Source of the DNA: Patescibacteria group bacterium
GTDB lineage: Bacteria > Patescibacteriota > Minisyncoccia > UBA6257 > 02-FULL-45-10c
NCBI GenBank assembly: GCA_023474975.1
Contig: JAMCXE010000045.1
Coordinates: forward strand, 1 to 20,010
DNA length: 20,010 nucleotides
Direction: 5' to 3'
The translations under genes were made by a program, and so were the position numbers. Shown here piece by piece: positions 1 through 7,038 of this stretch. The notes under the pieces are model-generated. The model was not told the DNA's origin, did not search any database, and saw only the letters and a program-made list of their open reading frames with translations. Numbering within the stretch: the first letter of the stretch is position 1; each line of letters begins with the position of its first letter.

Positions 1-273
1 GATCTGGATATGTTAAAGGAAGTTGAGATAATAGACAAATCACGCTCAGCCGGAAGTATCATAAAAGTTGGTTCAACTATTGAGGTCTCTAAAGATGGCA
101 AGAAATTTAAGTTCTTTATCGTTGGTTCGAACGAAGCAAATCCAGCGGAAGGGTTTATTTCTAATGAGTCGCCTCTCGGCAGCGCATTTTTGGGAAAGAA
201 AAAAGGCGACGTTGTTCTGGTTCATTTGCCTAACGGAAAAAAAGCCGAATATAAAATTTTATTGGCTGAATAA
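1..273 (+). CDS. greA: Transcription elongation factor GreA, C-terminal part (5' end outside window)
   Basis: The reading frame is open from base 1 and encodes about 90 residues ending in TAA. It matches the C-terminal FKBP-like domain of GreA/GreB: the EIIDKS junction after the coiled coil, the GSTIEV strand, IVGSNEANP, ISNESPLGSAFLGKKKGD and a final YKIL. GreA binds the secondary channel of RNA polymerase and stimulates cleavage of backtracked transcripts. GreA is normally about 155-160 residues, so the N-terminal coiled coil with its acidic tip should lie upstream of the window. The ATG at base 10 is internal and should not be taken as the start. lysS follows 30 bases later in the same direction, a frequent bacterial order. 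The family call is secure; Gre-type activity depends on the unseen N-terminus. Confidence 0.85.
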   Translation, partial: DLDMLKEVEIIDKSRSAGSIIKVGSTIEVSKDGKKFKFFIVGSNEANPAEGFISNESPLGSAFLGKKKGDVVLVHLPNGKKAEYKILLAE

Positions 274-290
274 TTTATTAAATAGGTTTT

Positions 291-296
291 TATTAT
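291..296 (+). promoter_or_regulatory. Possible -10 element for lysS (leaderless candidate)
   Basis: TATTAT lies 7 bases before the lysS ATG, which would put transcription start at or next to the start codon. I see no convincing -35, and lysS could instead be read through from greA. Counted mainly because the same spacing recurs at other genes here. Confidence 0.25.
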
Positions 297-303
297 TTTG
301 GGT

Positions 304-1752
304 ATGCTAGAGGATCTTATTAAGGAGCGTCTAAAGAAAAAAGAAAATCTGGAAAAAGCCGGTATCGATTGTTATCCTGCAAAAATTAAAAAAAGTCATA
401 CGGTAAAAGAAGTTTTATCCGGCTTTGTTTTTTTATCTTTGTTTAAGAAAAAAATTTCTATAGCCGGCAGAATAACGGGGATGCGTGGCCAGGGGGGCAT
501 AATTTTTTTGGATATTTTTGATGGAAGCGGAAAGATCCAGGCCGTAATATCAAAAAAAACATATAAAGCTTTTTCTTTATATAAAGACAATCTTGATCTT
601 GGTGATTTTATTTCTGTGGAAGGAACGGTTTTTAGGACCAAGGCCGGACAAAAAAGCATACGAACGGAAAATATCACGTTGGCTACTAAGAGCCTGAGGC
701 CTATTCCAAGTCAGTGGTATGGTATTCAAGATGAGGAAGAAAAACTAAGAAAACGATACCTCGATGTTTTACTGAATTCCGATGTTATGGATATGTTTGA
801 AAAGAAGTCTAGATTTTGGAACGCCGTTAGGAAATTTTTGCTTGATAGAGATTTTATAGAAGTTGAAACACCGGTTCTAGAAAATACTCCCGGTGGCGCT
901 GAAGCGAGGCCGTTTATTACTCATCACAACGCTTTGGACTTGGATGTTTACCTAAGAATTTCTCCGGAATTATGGCTGAAAAGACTTATGGTTGCCGGTT
1001 ATCCCAAGGTTTTTGAAATAGGAAGAATATTTAGAAACGAAGGGATGGATGCTGAACATTTGCAGGATTATACCCAGATGGAATTTTATTGGGCTTACGC
1101 GGATTATAATGACGGCATGAAAATGGTTGAAGAAATGTTCAAATTTATCGCACAGGAAACGTTTGGAACATTAAAATTCAAAATTAAAGATTTCGACATA
1201 GATTTTGGCGGTAAATGGGAAGTTTATGATTATGTTGAACTCATTAAAAAAATGACCGGAGTTAATGTGTTAAAAACAGACATAAAAGAAGTCGAGGGTA
1301 AATTGAAAGAACTCGGCGTTGAATATGATAGGCATGGCTTTAATTTGAATAGAGGGATCGATAATCTTTGGAAATTTTGCAGAAAAAAAATAGCAGGTCC
1401 GGGATTTTTAATAAATGTTCCGGTGATGATGGAGCCACTGGCAAAAAGATCCGTTGAAAATAAAAATATCGTTGAGAGATTTCAAGTAATAGTTGCGGGC
1501 TCGGAACTTGGCAAGGGATTTAGTGAGTTGAACGATCCGATCGATCAGCTTGGAAGGTTTAATGATCAGGCCAAGCTTCGTGAAGCTGGAGACGAAGAGG
1601 CTCAGATGAAGGACGATGAATTTGTGGAGGCTTTGGAATATGGAATGCCGCCAACTTGTGGATTTGGAATGAGCGAACGGGTATTTAGCTTTCTGATGAA
1701 TAAAACTGTCAGGGAATGCCAAATTTTCCCATTAATGAGGCCTAAAAAGTAG
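304..1752 (+). CDS. lysS: Lysyl-tRNA synthetase, class II (LysRS)
   Basis: Charges tRNA-Lys with lysine in the cytoplasm. The 482-residue protein (family about 490-510) has an N-terminal helix, an OB-fold anticodon-binding domain at roughly residues 50-130 (ISIAGRITGMRGQGGIIFLDIFDG) and a class II catalytic core. Motif 1 is near RDFIEVETPVL, followed by the diagnostic NTPGGAEARPF. Motif 2 is FEIGRIFRNEGMDAEHLQDY with MEFYWAYADY, and motif 3 is GFGMSERVF ending FPLMRPK. The SERV form of motif 3 and the AEHLQD loop differ from E. coli LysRS (G-I-D-R and R-H-N-P); from memory these are usual in CPR LysRS. I chose ATG 304 over an in-frame TTG at 298. There is no Shine-Dalgarno, and a TATTAT hexamer ends 7 bases before the ATG. 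Confidence 0.93.
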   Translation: MLEDLIKERLKKKENLEKAGIDCYPAKIKKSHTVKEVLSGFVFLSLFKKKISIAGRITGMRGQGGIIFLDIFDGSGKIQAVISKKTYKAFSLYKDNLDLGDFISVEGTVFRTKAGQKSIRTENITLATKSLRPIPSQWYGIQDEEEKLRKRYLDVLLNSDVMDMFEKKSRFWNAVRKFLLDRDFIEVETPVLENTPGGAEARPFITHHNALDLDVYLRISPELWLKRLMVAGYPKVFEIGRIFRNEGMDAEHLQDYTQMEFYWAYADYNDGMKMVEEMFKFIAQETFGTLKFKIKDFDIDFGGKWEVYDYVELIKKMTGVNVLKTDIKEVEGKLKELGVEYDRHGFNLNRGIDNLWKFCRKKIAGPGFLINVPVMMEPLAKRSVENKNIVERFQVIVAGSELGKGFSELNDPIDQLGRFNDQAKLREAGDEEAQMKDDEFVEALEYGMPPTCGFGMSERVFSFLMNKTVRECQIFPLMRPKK

Positions 1753-1825
1753 AAAGTCCATAAAGTCTAAAGTCCATAAAGTCAACAGTCGAAAGTCCGG
1801 AATGTTGAAAGTCAAAAGTCGAAAA
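1753..1825. repeat. AAAGTC-based short direct repeats between lysS and serS
   Basis: Starting right after the lysS stop, two adjacent 16-bp units AAAGTCCATAAAGTC(T/A) at 1753-1768 and 1769-1784 differ only in the last base. They are followed by looser copies of the core (AGTCGAAAGTCC, GAAAGTCAAAAGTCGAAA) to about 1825. It occupies most of the 122-base lysS-serS spacer. There is no open frame, dyad symmetry or U-tract, so it is not a terminator, and the units are too short and too contiguous for CRISPR. It resembles a slipped-strand microsatellite array. Function unknown. Confidence 0.75.
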
Positions 1826-1874
1826 TACATATCAAAAAGCAAAAATAAAAGAAAAATATTTTAAATTAATTTAT

Positions 1875-3185
1875 ATGCTTGATATAAAATATATAAGAGA
1901 TAACAGTGAGAAAATTAAGGAGGCCGTTAAAAATAAGAATATCAATCTAAGTATCGATAGGCTTTTGGCCGTTGATGACAAGCGCCGCGCCCTGCAAACG
2001 CAGATCGATGAATTGAGAGCTAAAAGAAATAAATTGGCGGATGCGGGAAAGTCTGGCAAACCAAGCAAGGAGCAGATCGAAGAAGGTAAGCTTATTAAAA
2101 CCAAGATCGCTGAAGCAGATGCCGAACTTAAAGCCACTCAAGAGGAATACATGGCTCTAATGGTAAAAGTGCCGACTATTCCTTCTCCAGAAACTCCAGT
2201 CGGTAAAAGCGCGGAAGAAAATATCGTAGCCGGGGAATGGGGAAAGAAGCCCGAATTTGATTTTAAGCCAAAAGATCATATTGAATTGGCCGAGGATCTG
2301 GACCTAATTGATTTTGAAAGAGGCACAAAAGTAGCCGGATATAGAGGTTATTATTTAAAAGGCAGGGGGGCGCAGCTTGTAATGTCTTTAATGATGTATG
2401 CGTCAAATAAAATGGTTGAAAAGGGCTACAGGCTTTTTATTCCCCCAACTTTAGTGAAGGGCTTTGCTTTATTTGGCAGCGGATATTTTAAGGGTACTGA
2501 ATACAATAGCGAAGTTGATGAAATATATAAAATTGCCACTTCCGATAAAGAAGCCGATGGTTCAGAAAACAAAGAACAAAAATTTTTAGTTGGCACAGCC
2601 GAGCCGTCTCTTTTGGCATATTATTCTGGAGAAACTTTAAAAGAAGAGGATCTTCCTATTAAGCTTTGCGGATTCAGTCCGTGCTATAGAAGCGAGATCG
2701 GTAGTTACGGAAAAGATACGAAGGGTTTATACAGAGTTCATAAATTCATGAACTCTGTACAGGTTGTTTTGTGTAAGGCTGATATTGAAGAAGCTAATAA
2801 ATTTCAAGAAGAAATGGTTGGAATTTCAAAGGAGATGCACGAGGAATTGGGTTTTAATTATAGACAGCTCAAAATTTGCACAGGCGACATGTCTGCTGGA
2901 AAATATAAGGCTTATGATCTCGAAACTTGGCTTCCCGGTTCTAGCCGTTGGGCCGAAACAGGTTCGTCTAGTAATTTTTTGGATTGGCAAGCTCGAAGAT
3001 TGAATGTTAAATATATCGACAAAAATGGCGAAAAGAAATATGTTTACATGTTGAATAATACCGCGATGCCGTCACCTCGTCCGCTCATGGCCATCTTGGA
3101 AACTTTTCAAACTAAAAACGGAACAATCAATGTTCCGAAGGTTTTACAAAAATTTACAGGATTTGACGAGATCACGAGGCCCTAG
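1875..3185 (+). CDS. serS: Seryl-tRNA synthetase (SerRS)
   Basis: Charges tRNA-Ser (and the selenocysteine tRNA where present) with serine. The 436-residue length fits bacterial SerRS. Residues 1-100 form the N-terminal antiparallel coiled coil that grips the long variable arm of tRNA-Ser (MLDIKYIRDNSEKIKEAVKN, then heptads DELRAKRNKL and EEYMALMVKVPTIPSPETP). The catalytic core shows GTAEPSLLAYYSGE (the TxE serine-binding segment), motif 2 CGFSPCYRSEIGSYGKDTKG with YRVHKF, EELGFNYRQLKICTGDMS, and EIGSYG/ETGSSSNFLDWQARR. Motif 3 is NNTAMPSPRPLMAILETFQ, with its Arg present. The TAMPSPRP form is a CPR-style variant of the common SGLAVGRT. Start ATG 1875 fits the family N-terminus, with no Shine-Dalgarno. 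serS follows the repeat patch after lysS and may be cotranscribed with it. Confidence 0.94.
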   Translation: MLDIKYIRDNSEKIKEAVKNKNINLSIDRLLAVDDKRRALQTQIDELRAKRNKLADAGKSGKPSKEQIEEGKLIKTKIAEADAELKATQEEYMALMVKVPTIPSPETPVGKSAEENIVAGEWGKKPEFDFKPKDHIELAEDLDLIDFERGTKVAGYRGYYLKGRGAQLVMSLMMYASNKMVEKGYRLFIPPTLVKGFALFGSGYFKGTEYNSEVDEIYKIATSDKEADGSENKEQKFLVGTAEPSLLAYYSGETLKEEDLPIKLCGFSPCYRSEIGSYGKDTKGLYRVHKFMNSVQVVLCKADIEEANKFQEEMVGISKEMHEELGFNYRQLKICTGDMSAGKYKAYDLETWLPGSSRWAETGSSSNFLDWQARRLNVKYIDKNGEKKYVYMLNNTAMPSPRPLMAILETFQTKNGTINVPKVLQKFTGFDEITRP

Positions 3186-3188
3186 ATC

Positions 3189-3216
3189 TTAACTGTGCGC
3201 CGGTCAAGTTTATAAT
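3189..3216 (+). promoter_or_regulatory. Putative sigma70-type promoter for the ftsQ-like gene
   Basis: TTAACT (3189-3194), a 16-base spacer, then a perfect TATAAT (3211-3216) just after the serS stop. Start would be near 3223, giving a 5' leader of about 75 bases. That leader contains the small palindrome ATCAATctATTGAT (3260-3273), which could be an operator but is too tight for a hairpin. The -10 is a perfect match and the -35 is 4/6. Confidence 0.4.
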
Positions 3217-3298
3217 TTATAGAATATCCGGAAACGGCAATTGTGAGTTAGTAGCCTGTATCAATCTATTGATCGAAGGGGACGCTAAATAAAAGATC

Positions 3299-4072
3299 AT
3301 GCAAATCTATTCTGATAAAAAAAATATTTCTCGAAAAAGGAGGATCTTTAGGATGAAGATGTATCTCGTATTTTTTTTATTAGTGTTTTTATTAGCGGGT
3401 GTTTATTACTTATTGATCTATTCTTCTGTTTTTAAAATAAGATCTATTGCTGTTGATAATAACAAGTTTTTTTCCGAAACCGATATCTTGGAAATGCTTA
3501 GGCCTATAATTTTAAGCGGGAAGATCGGCAGCATAGCCGGTTTTGATAATTTATTGGCTTGGCCGGAGGGTAAAATAAGTGTGCCAAATTTAGCTATTGT
3601 TGATGTAAATATTGATAAAAATTGGATAAAAAGAACCATTAGGGTAGAAGTAGAGAATAGGCAAAGATTTGCGATATGGTGTATGAGTTCTGGGCAAAAT
3701 TGCTATTGGATCGACAAGCAGGGTATCGTTTTTGGAGACGCCCCTTCAACGGAGGGCTCTTTGGTCTCTGTGGTTTTTGATTCCAGGTCAGGAGAAATGC
3801 CATTAGGTTCAAGCGTGGAAGATGGTAGATTTATAGGTAATTTGATGGCTATTTTAGAAAATATAGGTATATTGGGTATTCAAGTGGACAGGATAGATTT
3901 TGATAATGATCTTCAAGAGCTTTCGGTGTCAGCGGTCGGGGGGCCAAAGATAAAATTTGGTTTGAGATATGACAGTGCAAAAGATATCCCGCTTATTCAA
4001 AATTTGAATTATAAGGACTTTAAATTTATAGATCTGAGCGTAGAGGGTAGGATCTATATTCCCTCAAAATAA
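3299..4072 (+). CDS. ftsQ: FtsQ/DivIB-like cell-division protein
   Basis: Probably a bitopic divisome protein that links FtsB/FtsL to the septal synthase. It shows a short basic cytoplasmic tail (KNISRKRRIFR), one transmembrane helix at about residues 20-42, then a POTRA-like segment (VFKIRSIAVDNNKFFSETDILEML). The extracytoplasmic beta domain follows, with VENRQRFAIWC, CYWIDKQGIVFGDAP and LSVEGRIYIPSK. The order TM - POTRA - beta domain, the 257-residue length and the WIDxxGxVF element are typical of FtsQ; sequence identity in this family is always low. The start is unsettled: ATG 3299 keeps the basic tail but has no Shine-Dalgarno, whereas ATG 3353 has AGGAGG (3338-3343) 9 bases upstream and would give 239 residues starting just before the TM helix. 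It is separated from the other dcw genes and converges on the glycosyltransferase gene with an 8-base gap. Confidence 0.72.
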   Translation: MQIYSDKKNISRKRRIFRMKMYLVFFLLVFLLAGVYYLLIYSSVFKIRSIAVDNNKFFSETDILEMLRPIILSGKIGSIAGFDNLLAWPEGKISVPNLAIVDVNIDKNWIKRTIRVEVENRQRFAIWCMSSGQNCYWIDKQGIVFGDAPSTEGSLVSVVFDSRSGEMPLGSSVEDGRFIGNLMAILENIGILGIQVDRIDFDNDLQELSVSAVGGPKIKFGLRYDSAKDIPLIQNLNYKDFKFIDLSVEGRIYIPSK

Positions 4073-4080
4073 TTCCATTT

Positions 4081-5967
4081 TTATTTGTCGAGCTTATAAA
4101 TAAAGATAGATGTTCCAACAACGTAATCGGGGGAGAGCGGCTTATTTAACCAGAGATATTCGTCTTGCGGATCACGATTAAGTCCCGGAATAGTTTTTTC
4201 TACAGCACTTTGGATCGTATTTATAGAAACGGCCAGCCATTTTATACCGTTTTCCATGGGGTTCCCATAAGAAGATTTCCAGGTTACTTCTTTATCGCCA
4301 AGATAGTATTTAGGATCGCCTCCGCCGAAATAATCAACGGCTATCTTATCTATTATTTCGCCATTTGGCGGATCGTTGACCCATTTTTTTAATCTTTTCA
4401 GATCTTGGCCCCAGTCAAAATTGGAATCGGTGACGTATTTATATCCTCCGGACTTGCCTCCGAAAATTTCATTGAATTTAGAAAGAAAATATGGGTAAGT
4501 AGAAAATGCACTCGTAATAAGCCAGAAAAGGAGTATCATCAGCAGTAAAATTTTTATGAATAAACTACGTAGTTTATTTATGGAATTCAAAAACTTTTCA
4601 GCCGGACCTTCTGCAATGAATTTTGGCATGGAAGCGAACCATTTTTTTATCGATTGAGAGGCTAGTATATAAATAAATGGGAGTGTGGGCATTATATGTC
4701 TGAATCCTATGTTGAGCGTACTTGTCAGGCTGTAGCCCCAATATCCGAGTACAAATAAGAGCATGGTAAATTCCGAAAAATTTGTGATCAGATATTCCGC
4801 AAAAGCGTTTTTGAGAGAGTCGATCCTATTTATGGATCTTTTTATTATTCGATAAAGAGCGTATAGTGTGCCAAAAAATATTATTATCAATGCCGGTAAA
4901 GTTTCTTTCATAAGGAATACCATTGGAAAATATAGCTTGTTTCCTAAATTGGAAACTTGACCAAGAAAGTAAGCCGTATTTCCGCCGGAAGATCTTTGCA
5001 TGACCATAAGGACGCCGAGAAGGTATTGGGCTATTGGTCGCAGAATAGCACTTCCTGACATAGCGATAACGGGATCGGCTAACCAGCGCTTGCCGAAACC
5101 TTGAAGGATCGAGGCGGTGTCGGAATATTGTTTTTGTATAGGATAATTAAATGTAAATATAAAATAAACTACATAGATAACCGATCCACCAACTATGAAT
5201 ATCAATAAAAGCCGTCCAAAGTCTTGATAGAAGTATTTAAATACCCTTTTAAATTTATCAGTAACCGGGCTTTTTATTTCCTTGATGGTCTTTTCCAAAA
5301 ATATAATTAAAACTATGCCGATAAAAAGCGGAGCAAGCAGAACCGTTGAAAATTTAAGAAGCTCTGCAAAGCCGAACGCTACGCCGGCAAAAATAATATT
5401 TTTCTGCGTCGGGCTGTAAACGTATTTTAAAAAGAAATAGGTGCCGACTAGGAATCCCAAAGAAGCGCCGACATCGGTGGTCACATAATGTCCGTGAGCT
5501 AAAAAATTAGGAGAGAAGCCTATGAGAGCCGTCGGAAGAAGAGCCCACCATCTTCCCATAAGTTCACTTGCCCAAAAATAAGCAAAGCCGATAAGAATCA
5601 GTGTGAGTAGTATTGGAAATAGTCGGCTGTAAAAAATAATATTATCCGCATTATTTCCGGATTCGTATAAAAATTTAGTTCCTATTTCCCATTGAGAATT
5701 TACTTGATTTTGCCATGCGTCGGAATTAATAGGAAAGTTCAAATTTTGAAATAACAGAGGCATGGCGGCAAGAGCTTTAACGAGTGGCGGATGTTCGGGA
5801 TTAAGGCGGTAATCAAAATATTTTACATATGAATATCCGGCGGGAATATGAGCTAGTTCGTCCATTATTGCAGAATCTTGCTTTGCGGCACCAATCATCA
5901 TTAAAAACGAAGAAATAATAATAAATGCCAGAATTATTTTAGGAGCATAATTTTGTAATTTAGTCAT
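4081..5967 (-). CDS. GT-C membrane glycosyltransferase (PMT_2/GT39-like), 628 aa
   Basis: An integral membrane glycosyltransferase that by family uses a lipid-phosphate-linked sugar (polyprenyl phosphate) and transfers it outside the membrane; acceptor and sugar are unknown. The N-terminus has one TM helix, then the first extracytoplasmic loop with the acidic motif IMDELAHIPAG (D36, E37) and YRLNPEHPPLVKALAA, which place it in the PMT_2 group. About 10-12 further hydrophobic helices follow. The C-terminal soluble part has DSNFDWGQDLKRLKKWV and DYFGGGDPKYYLG, common in phospholipid-carrier-dependent glycosyltransferases. I use ATG 5967 (MTKLQNYAPK) rather than the further upstream frame opening at 6057, because the extra 30 residues would overlap the divergent HD gene and its promoter. 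A perfect 20-bp palindrome lies inside the gene at 4559-4578. Confidence 0.82.
   Translation of the reverse strand: MTKLQNYAPKIILAFIIISSFLMMIGAAKQDSAIMDELAHIPAGYSYVKYFDYRLNPEHPPLVKALAAMPLLFQNLNFPINSDAWQNQVNSQWEIGTKFLYESGNNADNIIFYSRLFPILLTLILIGFAYFWASELMGRWWALLPTALIGFSPNFLAHGHYVTTDVGASLGFLVGTYFFLKYVYSPTQKNIIFAGVAFGFAELLKFSTVLLAPLFIGIVLIIFLEKTIKEIKSPVTDKFKRVFKYFYQDFGRLLLIFIVGGSVIYVVYFIFTFNYPIQKQYSDTASILQGFGKRWLADPVIAMSGSAILRPIAQYLLGVLMVMQRSSGGNTAYFLGQVSNLGNKLYFPMVFLMKETLPALIIIFFGTLYALYRIIKRSINRIDSLKNAFAEYLITNFSEFTMLLFVLGYWGYSLTSTLNIGFRHIMPTLPFIYILASQSIKKWFASMPKFIAEGPAEKFLNSINKLRSLFIKILLLMILLFWLITSAFSTYPYFLSKFNEIFGGKSGGYKYVTDSNFDWGQDLKRLKKWVNDPPNGEIIDKIAVDYFGGGDPKYYLGDKEVTWKSSYGNPMENGIKWLAVSINTIQSAVEKTIPGLNRDPQDEYLWLNKPLSPDYVVGTSIFIYKLDK
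4559..4578. repeat. Perfect 20-bp palindrome inside the GT-C gene
   Basis: AATAAACTACGTAGTTTATT reads identically on both strands, centred between 4568 and 4569, with no spacer. It is within coding sequence on the minus strand (Asn-Lys-Leu-Arg-Ser-Leu region before the last TM helix). No spacer means it would not make an efficient RNA hairpin; a symmetric protein-binding site or cruciform is more natural. No function is shown. Confidence 0.9.
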
Positions 5968-5982
5968 AATATTAGATATAAT
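5953..5982 (+). promoter_or_regulatory. Promoter for the HD-domain gene, predicting a leaderless mRNA
   Basis: TTGTAA (5953-5958), an 18-base spacer and a perfect TATAAT (5977-5982). The start codon ATG is at 5989, 6 bases after the -10, exactly where transcription should begin, so the message would have almost no 5' UTR. There is no Shine-Dalgarno. Confidence 0.6.
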
Positions 5983-5986
5983 TATA
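5981..5986 (-). promoter_or_regulatory. -10 element for the GT-C gene, overlapping the divergent promoter
   Basis: On the minus strand TATAAT occupies 5986-5981, with 13 bases to the ATG at 5967, implying a 5' UTR of only about 6-8 bases. It overlaps the plus-strand -10 (5977-5982), so the two divergent promoters probably exclude each other. The -35 (TTTTTC at the expected spot) is poor. Confidence 0.45.
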
Positions 5987-5988
5987 CA

Positions 5989-6585
5989 ATGAATTACGAC
6001 AGAGAAAAATATTTTAATGCAGTCAGATCGCAGCTGGAAACTAATATGCTTTACCACTCTTTAGCCCTAGAGGCTTGTATGGGTGGCATATACGATTATT
6101 TAAGATCACAGGAACAGATAAATGAAGACGAGGCGGATAAAGAAAGCTGGTTATTGGCGGGATTATTGCATGATATTGATTATTCCGGAGAATTTAAGGA
6201 ATTGCATCCCAATAAAACAAAGGAAGTATTAGCGAAATATAATTTGGAAATTTCCGATGAGATCGTCGGAATTATTAAGGCGCACAGTCCAAAGCAAAGC
6301 GGTGTTCAGCCTTTATCTAAAGCGCAATGGGCGATCTTTTGCGCGGACAGCTTAACGGGACTGATCACGGCAACTGCATTTGTTTTGCCTTCCAGAAAAT
6401 TGGCCGATGTGAAATTATCCTCGGTCGTTAAAAGATTTTTGAAGGAACCTAGATTTGCTGCTGGTACTAGGAGGGATGAGGTGGCGATGTGTTCCAGGCC
6501 AGATGGCTTGAATATTCCGCTGGAGAAATTCATTGAAATTTGTTTGGCATCAATGCAGGGGATCGCGGGAGAAATAAATCTATAG
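5989..6585 (+). CDS. HD-domain metal-dependent phosphohydrolase-like protein, 198 aa
   Basis: The HD superfamily contains metal-dependent phosphohydrolases acting on nucleotides and cyclic nucleotides; the substrate here is unknown. Metal ligands in the expected order are H23 (in YHSLALEA), the H61-D62 pair (LLHDIDYSGEFKE), H99 (GIIKAHS) and D120 (FCADSLTGL). The layout of an alpha-helical domain with LLHDIDY and a later ADSLTG matches the small single-domain HDIG-type hydrolases seen in CPR and clostridia. No signal peptide or TM segment is visible, so it should be cytoplasmic. Start ATG 5989 is fixed by the -10 just upstream. The 117-aa gene begins 2 bases after the stop, so the two are probably cotranscribed. 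HD membership is secure, the physiological role is not. Confidence 0.8.
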   Translation: MNYDREKYFNAVRSQLETNMLYHSLALEACMGGIYDYLRSQEQINEDEADKESWLLAGLLHDIDYSGEFKELHPNKTKEVLAKYNLEISDEIVGIIKAHSPKQSGVQPLSKAQWAIFCADSLTGLITATAFVLPSRKLADVKLSSVVKRFLKEPRFAAGTRRDEVAMCSRPDGLNIPLEKFIEICLASMQGIAGEINL

Positions 6586-6587
6586 CA

Positions 6588-6941
6588 ATGAGCTTTGGTC
6601 TTTTAAAATTTCCGAAAAACGACAAGCATTTTACATGGACGGATCATTCTAAAACCAAGATGATCCAGTATTTTATTTCGGAATCAAAGATAAGAAATGT
6701 TATAAAAAAACATGACAGATCAGAAAGCGGAATTGCTCCTAAGACCGTAGCGGTGATGCAAAGGAACGATCGGGGTAAGAAAAAAGAAGAATTATGGGTT
6801 ATGTATCAGAAAATTGGTAGTAAAAAACTTGGAGAAAAACTAAATATTATCTCGGTTTGGCGTTATCCGGGCGTGAGCCCGAAAAAAGAGGTGCCTATTC
6901 CGGAGGATGTGATGGAAGAGTTGGGCGGAATAAATTCATAA
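6588..6941 (+). CDS. Uncharacterised small protein, 117 aa
   Basis: A basic, soluble, 117-residue protein without TM segments or signal peptide. Notable segments are FTWTDHSKTKMIQYFISESKI, IRNVIKKHDRSESGIAPKTVAVMQRN, EELWVMYQKIG and IISVWRYPGVSPKKEVPIPED. The arrangement (His plus basic helix, then a helix ending in a basic patch, then strands ending near xxWRYPG) is reminiscent of DUF4258/BrnT-like or RelE-like small folds, but I cannot assign a family from sequence alone, and no antitoxin-like partner is next to it. I recall similar proteins as hypotheticals in CPR genomes. I chose ATG 6588, 2 bases after the HD gene stop, over a TTG at 6540 that would overlap it. Probably translated with the HD gene from one mRNA. 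Confidence 0.75.
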   Translation: MSFGLLKFPKNDKHFTWTDHSKTKMIQYFISESKIRNVIKKHDRSESGIAPKTVAVMQRNDRGKKKEELWVMYQKIGSKKLGEKLNIISVWRYPGVSPKKEVPIPEDVMEELGGINS

Positions 6942-6988
6942 AAACTAATAAATATAATTTGCAAATAAATATATAGCCGCAACAAACG

Positions 6989-7010
6989 ACGCTTCAACGC
7001 GTTAAAGCGC
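6989..7010. repeat. Imperfect palindrome upstream of the DNA glycosylase gene
   Basis: ACGCTTCAACG/CGTTAAAGCGC at 6989-7010 is a spacer-less inverted repeat with 9 of 11 pairs. It is strikingly GC-rich compared with the A/T spacer around it (6942-7038). There is no U-tract, so it is not an intrinsic terminator. Lying 28 bases before the glycosylase ATG and downstream of a TATAAT at 6953-6958, it could be an operator in a 5' leader; that is inference. Confidence 0.45.
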
Positions 7011-7038
7011 CAGTGTAGGGCATAAGATAGGAATAAAT

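Noticed and set aside
1753..1825. CRISPR array
   Set aside because: Units are 16 bp or shorter and contiguous, without unique spacers of regular length, and no cas genes are nearby.
3186..3298. tRNA or other structural RNA gene in the serS-ftsQ spacer
   Set aside because: No TPsiC GTTCRA box, acceptor stem or cloverleaf pairing was found; only a promoter-like site and a tight 14-bp palindrome.
5968..6057. N-terminal extension of the glycosyltransferase frame to 6057 (30 extra residues)
   Set aside because: It would run through the divergent promoter and into the HD gene; the family N-terminus and the minus-strand TATAAT fit ATG 5967.
6989..7010. Intrinsic terminator after the 117-aa gene
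   Set aside because: The dyad has no loop and no downstream U-tract.
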